58,678 nt of DNA from 40CM-2-70-7 sp035505915 (lineage in GTDB: Bacteria > Gemmatimonadota > Gemmatimonadetes > Gemmatimonadales > GWC2-71-9): positions 1 to 58,678 of the forward strand of contig DATJQI010000039.1 in NCBI GenBank assembly GCA_035505915.1, read 5' to 3'. Of this stretch, positions 50,452-57,773 are shown piece after piece. Under the pieces are notes generated by a model, which was not told where the DNA came from, did no database searches, and saw nothing but the letters and a program-made list of their open reading frames with translations. The stretch's first letter is position 1; every line of letters starts with the position of its first letter. The position numbers and the translations under genes were made by a program.

Positions 50452-50680
50452 CGGTCACTGTCCACCCCCGGGCACCCCCCCACCCCCGGATCCGGACCCC
50501 CAGGTCCCCCGTCGACCCGGGGTGACGGACGCGGGCGGCGAGACACGCGACTCCACCCTCCCGCTCCACCCTGACCCACACCGGTGACACATCCGCGAAG
50601 TCGCGGAGCGCGTCATCCCCGAGCGGTGACCCGCCGGCGTCGAGAATGATGACGAGCGACTCGCTCTCCGTGTGCGCCAC
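50426..50680 (-). CDS. Possible small protein, uncertain
   Basis: An 84-codon frame with GTG start, ending 10 nt before lepB. Third codon positions are strongly G/C like real genes here, and the N-terminal half has a strand-helix-strand look ('SLVIILDAGGSPLGDDALRDF', 'VWVRVEREGGVACLAARV'). There is no ribosome site and the C-terminal part is Gly/Trp/Arg-rich, as in chance frames. It could equally be spacer. Confidence 0.3.
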   Translation of the reverse strand: MAHTESESLVIILDAGGSPLGDDALRDFADVSPVWVRVEREGGVACLAARVRHPGSTGDLGVRIRGWGGARGWTVTVAPCGPLR

Positions 50681-50801
50681 GACACAACATCACACCGGTC
50701 CCGCGCCGGACCCGCATCCGATTCACGCGCGCGGTGGCGAAAAGACGGGGGCCACCCCGACCTCGTCCCGCAGCACGTTCTCCACCGCGCGTCGCAGGTG
50801 G
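50681..50801. other. Spacer between the alpha/beta hydrolase and lepB region
   Basis: If the small frame at 50426-50680 is not a gene, the whole 386 nt from 50416 to 50801 are intergenic. I see no hairpin with a T-run, no tRNA and no repeat in it; only the lepB promoter is recognisable. Confidence 0.6.
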
Positions 50802-51773
50802 TCAAAGACCGCCGAGGAAGGAGCGCATCTCCCGAACCACTTGGGCCCGGTTGGAATAGAAGACGTAGTGATTGGCGCCGTGCAGCTCGACGACCCGCGC
50901 GGACGGCACGCCCTTCTTGAAGAGGGCGCGCTGCGCGGCGCCCCACGCGGCAATGGCCGCCGTGAAGCGCCTCCCCACCGCCCGGGTCGAGTCGTTGAAG
51001 GTCTTCCAGCGGGGAAAGAGCTGCGGGGCCGAGTCGACGACCGCGTCGATGGACAGGGCCGGTGCACGGACCCGGGAGTAGTCCGGGTGTCCGGCCCCCG
51101 CGAGCATCTGCGAGTCCACGGACGCCGGCGTCACGTCGGACCGGAGGTGCCCGGTCGCGTCGAAGACCTCGATGGCCCGGAGCTGTGCCTCGGGGATCAA
51201 CATGCCGAAGGTCGTCAGCAGGTAATGCTGGAGGGCCTTCGGAGACGCCGAATCGGCGGCGGACGGCGGTTGCTGGGGGTAGTCCCCGATCAGGGGCCCC
51301 AGCACCGAGTGGTCGTACGCGGCGTCGAAGTAGATCAGCCCCTGCACCCGCTCCGGATGCGCCCCGGCGAAGGCGGTCAGCTCGTCCCCCGCCATCGAGT
51401 GCCCCACCAGGATCGCCTTCGCCACGTTGAGGGAGTCGAGGGCCGCCGTCAGGTCCTGCACCCGCGTGGCCAGGTCATAGCCGCCGGGCGTCCGGGTGGA
51501 GGCGCCGTAACCCCGGCGGGTGATCGCGACGACGTGAAAGTGGTCGGTGAACTGCGGGGCGAAGTCGTCGAAGCCGTGCGCCACGTCCTGGAGGCCCGAG
51601 AGAAACACCAGATTCGGACCGGTGCCGCCCCAGTCGAGTGCCTCGAGCTTCACGCCGGGCGCTACCGTGACGAACGTGACGGTGTGGGGCGACGTGTCCC
51701 GCCAGGCGGCCGGCGCCTCCTGATGCCGGCAGGCACCCGCCGCGAGCGCCAGGGCCAGCGCGGCGCGCTTCAT
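50802..51773 (-). CDS. Secreted alpha/beta hydrolase
   Basis: A 323-residue protein with a lipoprotein-like signal (LAAGAC, Cys15). The alpha/beta fold shows the HGFDDFAPQF region, the nucleophile Ser in GHSMAGDE, an acid in the 'APALSIDAVVDS' region and the terminal His in 'HGANHYVFYS'. A cap insertion (about 165-235) is present. Overall it resembles epoxide hydrolase/haloperoxidase-type hydrolases, but the substrate cannot be told. It overlaps the upstream aldehyde dehydrogenase by 4 nt. Confidence 0.85.
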   Translation of the reverse strand: MKRAALALALAAGACRHQEAPAAWRDTSPHTVTFVTVAPGVKLEALDWGGTGPNLVFLSGLQDVAHGFDDFAPQFTDHFHVVAITRRGYGASTRTPGGYDLATRVQDLTAALDSLNVAKAILVGHSMAGDELTAFAGAHPERVQGLIYFDAAYDHSVLGPLIGDYPQQPPSAADSASPKALQHYLLTTFGMLIPEAQLRAIEVFDATGHLRSDVTPASVDSQMLAGAGHPDYSRVRAPALSIDAVVDSAPQLFPRWKTFNDSTRAVGRRFTAAIAAWGAAQRALFKKGVPSARVVELHGANHYVFYSNRAQVVREMRSFLGGL

Positions 51774-53254
51774 ACTTCGGTGTCGATCTGGGCCCGCTGC
51801 AGCTTTCCGGAGTAGTCCACGTATCCCACCTTGATCTCCGAGTAGAAGTCGTAGACCGCCCAGCCGCCCTCGCGGTGCCCATTCCCGGTCTGCTTGACCC
51901 CCCCGAACGGCAAATGCGCCTCGGCGCCGATGGTCGGCGCGTTGACGTAGGTGATGCCGTTGTCGAGCTCGTTCAGGGCGCGGAACGCCGCGTTCACATC
52001 CCGGGAGTAGAGCGCGCTCGAGAGGCCGTATTTCACGTCGTTGTTGACGGTGATCGCCTCATCCAGGTCCTTCACCTTGATCACCGACAGCGCGGGTCCG
52101 AAGATCTCCTCCTGCTCCACGCGCATCCCGGGCTTCACGCCCACGAAGAGCGTGGGCTGGTAGAACCAGCCGCGCTCGAGGCCCTTGCCCTGCCCCCGGG
52201 CCCCGCCGATCAGCACGCTCGCTCCCTGCTCCTTCGCGATGCCGACGTACTCCTCGACTTTGGCGCGCGAGGCTTCGTGGATGAGGGGCCCGACCTCGGT
52301 CTGGGCGTCGAGCCCGGGGCCGAGCCGGAGCTTCTGCGCGCGGTCGGCCAGGCTCTTCACGAACCGGTCGTGGATCCCCGCCTGCAGGATCAGGCGGCTC
52401 GTCGCGGTGCAACGCTGACCGGTGGTGCCGAACGCGCCCCAGAGCACGCCGTCCAGCGCGAGATCCAGGTCCGCGTCGTCCATCACGATCATCGCGTTTT
52501 TCCCGCCCATCTCGAGCGAGAGACGCTTGTGCATCCGCCCGCAGGTGGCGCCGATGAGCGATCCGGTCTCGGTGGACCCGGTGAAGGAGATCACGCCGAC
52601 GTCGGGATGCTCGACCAGCGCCTTCCCCGCCGCCCCGCCGCCGTGCACCAGCTGAATCACCTCGGGCGGAACCCCGGCTTCGAGCAGAATCTCGACGAGC
52701 AGGTGGGCCGTGTGCGGCACGTCCTCGGACGGCTTCCAGATGACCGCGTTCCCGCACAGGAGCGCCGGGAAGATCTTCCAGGTGGGCACGGCCAGGGGGA
52801 AGTTGAACGGCGTGATGACGCCCACGGTGCCGATGGGACGCCGGAAGCTCATCGCCCACTTGTTGCGGAGCTCGGAGGGGACGGTGCGGCCATAGAGCCG
52901 GCGCCCCTCGGTGTGCGCGTAGTACGCCGTGTCGATCCCTTCCTGCACGTCGCCCCGGGTCTCCAGGAGGACCTTCCCCATCTCCCGCGTCATCGCGCGG
53001 GCCAGGTCCTCCTTCTTGTGGACCAGGAGATCGCCGATGCGCTGGAGCACCTGGCCCCGGATCGGCGCCGGGGTCCGGGACCACGCCGCGAATCCCTTCT
53101 TCGCCGAGGCCGCCGCCCGCGCGACATCCTCCGCCCCCGACTGGGGGAAGCGGCCGATCGTGTCACTCGTGTCCGCCGGGTTGGTGTTCTCGAAGTAGTC
53201 GCCGGTGGTGGGAGGCACCCAGGCGCCGGCGATGAAGTTCTTGAAATCGGTCAT
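51770..53254 (-). CDS. NAD(P)-dependent aldehyde dehydrogenase
   Basis: A 494-residue ALDH. Catalytic Cys282 (GQRCTATSR), general base Glu248 (LEMGGKNA), oxyanion Asn151 (TPFNFPLAV) and the NAD-binding FTGSTETG are all present. The C-terminal 'PTIGAEAHLPFGGVKQTGNGHREGG' and 'VDYSGKLQRAQI' resemble the alpha-ketoglutaric semialdehyde/aminoadipate semialdehyde dehydrogenase side of the superfamily; the real substrate is not decided by sequence. No ribosome site is visible; a GGTCAG repeat lies in the leader. Confidence 0.92.
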   Translation of the reverse strand: MTDFKNFIAGAWVPPTTGDYFENTNPADTSDTIGRFPQSGAEDVARAAASAKKGFAAWSRTPAPIRGQVLQRIGDLLVHKKEDLARAMTREMGKVLLETRGDVQEGIDTAYYAHTEGRRLYGRTVPSELRNKWAMSFRRPIGTVGVITPFNFPLAVPTWKIFPALLCGNAVIWKPSEDVPHTAHLLVEILLEAGVPPEVIQLVHGGGAAGKALVEHPDVGVISFTGSTETGSLIGATCGRMHKRLSLEMGGKNAMIVMDDADLDLALDGVLWGAFGTTGQRCTATSRLILQAGIHDRFVKSLADRAQKLRLGPGLDAQTEVGPLIHEASRAKVEEYVGIAKEQGASVLIGGARGQGKGLERGWFYQPTLFVGVKPGMRVEQEEIFGPALSVIKVKDLDEAITVNNDVKYGLSSALYSRDVNAAFRALNELDNGITYVNAPTIGAEAHLPFGGVKQTGNGHREGGWAVYDFYSEIKVGYVDYSGKLQRAQIDTEV

Positions 53255-53264
53255 TTGAGAGGGG

Positions 53265-53293
53265 GGTCAGGGATCAGGGGTCAGAGGTCAGGG
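53265..53293. repeat. GGTCAG-type short tandem repeat
   Basis: Four imperfect copies of a 7-8 nt GGTCAGG unit fill most of the gap ahead of the aldehyde dehydrogenase gene and run into the stop codon of the next gene upstream. Confidence 0.7.
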
Positions 53294-53749
53294 ACAGAGC
53301 CACGTCGCGACGTGCTGCGCGTAGTGGACCCGGGGGAGGACTTCACGGGCCGCCAGGGCCAAGCCCCAGATCACCAGACCCTGGGAGATCAGGTGAGCCC
53401 AGCCGAGGTGGCGGCGCCAGGAAGAGACCGAGCTCCAGACGCCCGCCGTGATGACCGCGGCGACGCCGATGAGATAGAAGCCGAGCTTCAGTCCGCAGCC
53501 GTAGGTGTACGGCCACTGCGTGATCCCGATGCCGATCAGGAGCCCCAGCACCACGCGCACCCAGGTGCCCAGCCATTCGCGCGTCGAGAGCTTGCGTCCC
53601 GCGGGGCCCGGAGGCGCCGCCGACCCGCGCGGGGCCGGGGGCCCGCCCGAAGGTGCCCGCCCCGGCGCCGGCGCGGCCGGAGTTTGGGCGAGGAGTTTGT
53701 CGACCTCGGCCAGCTCCTTGTCCCAATCGCGAACTTCGTCCTTCGCCAC
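53288..53749 (-). CDS. Small membrane protein of unknown function
   Basis: A 153-residue protein: a charged N-terminal helix (1-22), a Pro/Ala/Gly linker (about 23-52), then three or four membrane helices (about 62-150) with 'GLLIGIGITQWPYTYGCGLKLGFYL'. The GTG start shares one base with the stop of the sigma-54 regulator gene (TAGTG), so it is translated with it. Family not recognised. Confidence 0.7.
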   Translation of the reverse strand: MAKDEVRDWDKELAEVDKLLAQTPAAPAPGRAPSGGPPAPRGSAAPPGPAGRKLSTREWLGTWVRVVLGLLIGIGITQWPYTYGCGLKLGFYLIGVAAVITAGVWSSVSSWRRHLGWAHLISQGLVIWGLALAAREVLPRVHYAQHVATWLCP

Positions 53750-55140
53750 TATCCCTCCCGCACCAGGCCGTACCGCTCGATCTTCTTGTAGAGATTGCTC
53801 CGCGGCATCTCCAATGTGCGCGCGGTCTCGGAGACATTCCAGTCGTGCTCCTGGAGCTTCGCCACCAGGAACGCGCGCTCCGCCGCCATCTTGAATTCCT
53901 CGAAGGTCCCCGCCTGGAAGAGCGCTCCGCCGGCACTTCCCCCATCGGCGGCCGGCGGGACGGCGCCTCCTCCGGGCATCCCCGTCGCCAGCCGGTCGAC
54001 GTCCGCGGCGGTCACGGTGGCCCCGGGCGCCAGGATCAGGAGCCGCTCCACGGCGTTCCGGAGCTCCCGGACGTTCCCGGGCCAGTCGTGGGCCTCGAGC
54101 CGCCCGAGGGCGCCGTCGTCGAATCCCCGGACCGGGAGCCCCGTGGTACGGCCCAGCTCCTCGACGAAGTGCCGGATCAGCTGGGGGATGTCCCCGCGGC
54201 GGGCGCGGAGGGGCGGCACCTCGATGGGCACGACGTTCAGCCGGTAGAGCAGGTCCTCGCGGAAGTGTCCCTCCGCGATCTCGAGGTCGAGACGCTTGTT
54301 GGTGGCGGCGATCACGCGCACGTCCACAGCCAGGGTCTTTCCCGACCCGACCCGGGAGATGACGCCCTCCTGCAGGGCGCGCAGGACCTTGGCCTGCGCC
54401 GACAGACTCATGTCCCCGACCTCATCGAGGAAGAGGGTCCCCCCATCCGCCAGCTCGAACTTCCCCGGGCGGTCCCCCACCGCGCCGGTGAAGGACCCCT
54501 TCATGTGACCGAAGAGCTCGCTCTCGATCAGCTCGGTGGGGATGGCCGCGCAGTTCACTTCGACGAACGGCCCGTTGGCACGCGGCGACAGGGCGTGGAG
54601 GGCGCGCGCCACCAGCTCCTTGCCCGTGCCGTTCTCACCGGTGATCAGCACGCGCGCCGGCGTCGGCGCCACCTTCTCGATGGTGTCCAGCACCTCCTTG
54701 ATCGCCTTGCTCGACCCCACGATCCGATGCCGCGACTGCACCTCGGCCTTGAGCCGGACATTCTCACCCGCCAGCGCGCCGTGCTGGAGCGCGTTCCGGA
54801 GCGTGAGCAGGACGCGATCGGTGTCGAGGGGCTTCTCGAGGAAGTCGTAGGCGCCGAGCTGGGTGGCCTCGACCGCGGTCTGGACCGTGCCGTGACCGGA
54901 GATCATCACGACCTGCGCGTGCGGATCGAGCTCGCGGAGCTTGCGGAGGGTTTCGAGTCCGTCGATGCCCTGCATCTTCACGTCGAGGAACACGAGATGC
55001 GGACGGAACTCGGGGTACTTGAGGAGCAGCTCGCCGCCCGACGCGCACGTCAGCACCTCGAGGTCCTCGAACTCGAGGAGCTGGGTGAGCGCCTCGCGGA
55101 TCCCCTTCTCGTCGTCGGCGACGAGGACGCGCTGGCTCAC
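53749..55140 (-). CDS. Sigma-54-dependent response regulator (NtrC family)
   Basis: A 463-residue protein with a receiver domain (phosphoacceptor Asp53 in FLDVKMQ, Lys103 in EKP). The AAA+ domain carries Walker A GENGTGKE at 168-175, the sigma-54 contact loop GSFTGA at 215-220 (a variant of GAFTGA) and Walker B LFLDEV. A Fis-type HTH sits at about 425-460 ('WNVSETARTLEMPRSNLYKKIERYGL'). A linker of Gly/Ala precedes the HTH. No partner histidine kinase is adjacent. GTG overlaps the upstream gene (GTGA). Confidence 0.95.
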   Translation of the reverse strand: MSQRVLVADDEKGIREALTQLLEFEDLEVLTCASGGELLLKYPEFRPHLVFLDVKMQGIDGLETLRKLRELDPHAQVVMISGHGTVQTAVEATQLGAYDFLEKPLDTDRVLLTLRNALQHGALAGENVRLKAEVQSRHRIVGSSKAIKEVLDTIEKVAPTPARVLITGENGTGKELVARALHALSPRANGPFVEVNCAAIPTELIESELFGHMKGSFTGAVGDRPGKFELADGGTLFLDEVGDMSLSAQAKVLRALQEGVISRVGSGKTLAVDVRVIAATNKRLDLEIAEGHFREDLLYRLNVVPIEVPPLRARRGDIPQLIRHFVEELGRTTGLPVRGFDDGALGRLEAHDWPGNVRELRNAVERLLILAPGATVTAADVDRLATGMPGGGAVPPAADGGSAGGALFQAGTFEEFKMAAERAFLVAKLQEHDWNVSETARTLEMPRSNLYKKIERYGLVREG

Positions 55141-55799
55141 GGGACCGCCCGCCGGTAGCACACGACGCGGGTGGGGTGGACGGAAATCCGGCCGACGGTG
55201 GACGGCACGGCGACCGCGACGTCGCCCGCCGAATCCGCCCCCGCGATCACCCGCGCCAGCCGGGTCACCGCGGGGCCGGGAAACGGGAAGCCGCGCAGGG
55301 ACAGCTCGCGCACCGCCCACCGCGCGAGCCCCGGGCGCGCGATCGTCACCGGACCCGCCATCCGGAGCGGCTCGAGGGGACCGAGCACGTGTGCCGCCGG
55401 CCCCAGGGCGTCAGCGGGGAGCACCCGCGTGTCCAGGCGGGCGTTCACCGCCAGGCTGGAATCGAGCAGCTCGACGCGCAACGAATCGAATCCCTTCCGC
55501 ACGGTCCAGTCGATGCCTCCACCCATCAGGGACGCCATCTCGTTCGGCGTCAGGATCACGGAATCGGGCCCGCCGGGCGCGCCCAGCAGGGCCAGCTTGG
55601 CCCGGGTGCTCGAGACCGCCCCGGGGGTGGGCGCGCCCACCGACGTGTCGGCGACGGGTGGGAGCCGCGTGGAATGGGGGCCCAAGTACCGGGAGGCCGT
55701 GTGCAGGATGGGATCCCGAAACCACCACACGACGCCGGACCCGACGAGGATCAGGACCAGGCACCCGAGCCGGCCGATCGCCTTAAGACAGCCGTCCAT
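55137..55799 (-). CDS. Membrane-anchored protein of unknown function
   Basis: A 220-residue protein with one N-terminal membrane helix (about 9-27), a Pro/Ser linker, and a beta-rich outside domain (about 65-215) with 'VILTPNEMASLMGGGIDW' and 'LRVELLDSSLAVNARLDT'. It faintly resembles lipid-binding YceB/DUF-type domains, but I cannot place it. It overlaps thpR by 17 nt and the response regulator by 4 nt. Confidence 0.65.
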   Translation of the reverse strand: MDGCLKAIGRLGCLVLILVGSGVVWWFRDPILHTASRYLGPHSTRLPPVADTSVGAPTPGAVSSTRAKLALLGAPGGPDSVILTPNEMASLMGGGIDWTVRKGFDSLRVELLDSSLAVNARLDTRVLPADALGPAAHVLGPLEPLRMAGPVTIARPGLARWAVRELSLRGFPFPGPAVTRLARVIAGADSAGDVAVAVPSTVGRISVHPTRVVCYRRAVP

Positions 55800-56340
55800 G
55801 CCGTAATTCTTCGTACACCGCGCCCTTCGGTCCGGTGGTGCTGCGCATCAGGTCCGCCGAATCGACGACCACGGCATCGCTCCAGGTCAACGTCGCGAGG
55901 TGGCGCTCGAGGTCCGCGAAAGCGCCGGTCCGGGCATCGCGCCGGACCCGTCCGAGCGTCACGTGGGGGCGAAACGGGCGTCCGTCCGGCGGGAACCCGA
56001 GGGGGCCGAAGGCGCGCTCGACGGCGTGCTGGAGCAGCTCGAGGGCGGGATCGGCTCCCACCCCCGCCCAGATCACCGCCGGCCGCGCGGGTCCGGGGAA
56101 GGCGCCGAGGCCCCCCACCGTCACGGTGAAGGGCCGGACGCCCCGCACCGCCCCGTCCAGCGCGTCGCTCATCTCGTCGAGCCGCCCTTCCGCCACGTCA
56201 CCCAGGAACTTGAGCGTCAGGTGGATTCCTTCGGGCGCCACCCACCGCACGGGAAGGTCGAGGGCCCGGAGGGGCGCCGTCCCATCCCACAGTCCCTGGC
56301 GGAGCGCGGCCGGAAAGTTGAGCGCGACGAAGAGTCTCAC
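55783..56340 (-). CDS. thpR: RNA 2',3'-cyclic phosphodiesterase (ThpR)
   Basis: A 185-residue 2H phosphoesterase: two HxTx motifs, His40-Thr42 (HLTLKFLG) and His126-Thr128 (HVTLGRV), in the expected two-fold arrangement, and 'FVALNFP' at the start. It opens 2',3'-cyclic phosphates, for example on tRNA halves. GTG start overlapping larE (GTGA). Confidence 0.92.
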   Translation of the reverse strand: MRLFVALNFPAALRQGLWDGTAPLRALDLPVRWVAPEGIHLTLKFLGDVAEGRLDEMSDALDGAVRGVRPFTVTVGGLGAFPGPARPAVIWAGVGADPALELLQHAVERAFGPLGFPPDGRPFRPHVTLGRVRRDARTGAFADLERHLATLTWSDAVVVDSADLMRSTTGPKGAVYEELRHGRLS

Positions 56341-57137
56341 CGCGCCGCGCGGTCGGCCAGGAGCGACCCGCGACGGTATCCCCGCGGGTCCACGTCCACG
56401 GCTGTGAACCCCAGCCCGGCGAAGTGCGCCCGCACGGCCTCGAGGCGGTCCGCCACGTACGCGATGTGGGCCGGCTCCACTTCGATGCGGGCCGAGCTTC
56501 CGATGTGGCGCACGCGGAGGTCGCCGGTCACGCCCTCCGCGCGCAGGTAGGCCTCCGCCTGCTCGACCTGTTTCAGCCGGGCCGGCGTGATCGCGAGGCC
56601 GTATTGAATCCGGCTCGAGAGGCACGGGGCGGCCGGGGCATCCCAGTTCGGCAGGGACAGCGCGCGCGCCGCGGCCCGGATGTCGCCCTTGGTCAGCCCC
56701 GCTTCCGCGAGCGGCGAGCGGACCCGCGCGTGGAGTCCCGCGGCGCGCCCGGGCCGGTGCTCGCCCAGGTCGTCGGCGTTGGTGCCGTCGCAGATCACGG
56801 CGATGCCCCGCTGACCGGCCACGGCGCCGAGACGGGCCCAGAGCTCGGTCTTACAGTAGAAGCAGCGGTTGGTCGGGTTGGCGAGGTACCGGGGATCCTG
56901 GAGCTCGGCGGTCGCGACTTCGATGACGGGAATGTCGAACCGGCGGGCGACGTCGTGCGCCGCGCGCCACTGCTCCTCGGGATACGAGTCGCTCCGGCCG
57001 ATGGCGGCGAGCATCCGCTCCGGCCCCAGCTCCTGGCGGAGCACCACGGCCAGGAAGGCGGAGTCGACGCCGCCGGAATAGCCCAGGAGCGCGGAGGGGT
57101 AGGCGCGGACGAGATCGCGGAGGCGGTCCAGACTCAT
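56337..57137 (-). CDS. larE: ATP-dependent sulfur transferase LarE
   Basis: A 266-residue PP-loop protein (SGGVDS at 21-26). In Lactobacillus, LarE donates sulfur to the nickel-pincer cofactor, giving up Cys176; here Cys172 sits in the matching PCLSSR motif. A CxxC pair (Cys92, Cys95 in NRCFYCK) is also present, so it could be the type that carries an Fe-S cluster with three cysteines. larB, larC and larA are not in the window. It is the first gene of the minus-strand run toward lepB. Confidence 0.9.
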   Translation of the reverse strand: MSLDRLRDLVRAYPSALLGYSGGVDSAFLAVVLRQELGPERMLAAIGRSDSYPEEQWRAAHDVARRFDIPVIEVATAELQDPRYLANPTNRCFYCKTELWARLGAVAGQRGIAVICDGTNADDLGEHRPGRAAGLHARVRSPLAEAGLTKGDIRAAARALSLPNWDAPAAPCLSSRIQYGLAITPARLKQVEQAEAYLRAEGVTGDLRVRHIGSSARIEVEPAHIAYVADRLEAVRAHFAGLGFTAVDVDPRGYRRGSLLADRAAR

Positions 57138-57198
57138 GGCGGAATAGTAGCGGGGGCGCCGGCCCGCGGGACCGGGGATTCGGGACGGAATCCGGATA

Positions 57199-57228
57199 TT
57201 GCCCGCCCCCGAAACCAGCGATTATGAT
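57199..57228 (+). promoter_or_regulatory. Promoter of the AsnC/Lrp gene
   Basis: TTGCCC (57199-57204), 18-nt spacer and TATGAT (57223-57228, five of six consensus bases). The leader would be about 58 nt. A 6-bp dyad GGATTC/GAATCC lies just upstream at 57176-57193. Confidence 0.55.
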
Positions 57229-57264
57229 GAATCGTAGTGCGGGGAGTCCCGAGTCCTACGAATC
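57229..57264. promoter_or_regulatory. Candidate autoregulatory operator (imperfect dyad)
   Basis: GAATCGTAG (57229-57237) and CTACGAATC (57256-57264) form arms that match at 7 of 9 positions, 18 nt apart, immediately downstream of the -10. This is where an Lrp/AsnC autoregulator would often bind. Confidence 0.3.
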
Positions 57265-57292
57265 GTCGGTCTCGTTACGTGGAGCTTACCGA

Positions 57293-57772
57293 ATGACGGT
57301 GAAACGCCCTCTCGATGCGGTGGACCGCCGGCTCCTCGCCCTCCTCGCCGAGAACGGGCGGGCGTCGTACCAGGGGCTCGCCGACGACGTCGGCCTCTCC
57401 CGCCCCGCGGTGATGGAGCGCGTCAAGCGCCTCGAAACCGCGGGGATCATCACCGGTTACAGCGCTCGGCTCGACCGGGCCAAGGCCGGCGTGCCGATCA
57501 CCGCGTTCGTCGCCGTGCGGTACGGCTCGAGCGGATACGTCGGGGACGAGCCCCGGATGCGCGCGCTGGTGAAGCACCCCGGCGTCCTCGAGTGCCATCA
57601 CGTGGCCGGGGACGACTGCTACATCCTGAAAGTGGCGGCGAAAGATTTGGAAGGGATTCAGGCGATCCTGCGCACCCTGGCGGGCTCCCCGAAACAGCTC
57701 AACACCAAGACCACCATCGTGCTCAGCACGCTGTTCGAGAAGCCGGCGCTCGCCCTTCCGGAGGAGGACTGA
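57293..57772 (+). CDS. AsnC/Lrp family regulator
   Basis: A 159-residue protein: winged HTH (about 5-60, 'LDAVDRRLLALLAENGRASYQGLADDVGLSRPAVMERVKRL') and the C-terminal RAM/AsnC ligand domain (about 70-150, 'VLECHHVAGDDCYILKVAAKDL'). I start at ATG 57293, which has GTGGAG 8 nt upstream and begins the family domain at once. It probably controls the EamA transporter 1 nt downstream, a common amino-acid exporter arrangement. Confidence 0.92.
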   Translation: MTVKRPLDAVDRRLLALLAENGRASYQGLADDVGLSRPAVMERVKRLETAGIITGYSARLDRAKAGVPITAFVAVRYGSSGYVGDEPRMRALVKHPGVLECHHVAGDDCYILKVAAKDLEGIQAILRTLAGSPKQLNTKTTIVLSTLFEKPALALPEED

Positions 57773-57773
57773 C

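Noticed and set aside
50723..50802. Short frame encoding a helical-looking peptide (FDHLRRAVENVLRDE) after the alpha/beta hydrolase
   Set aside because: No start codon with a ribosome site, and the plausible stretch is under 30 residues; likely chance.
53265..53293. GGTCAG repeats as a CRISPR-like array
   Set aside because: The units are 7-8 nt, contiguous and imperfect, without spacers; a simple tandem repeat.
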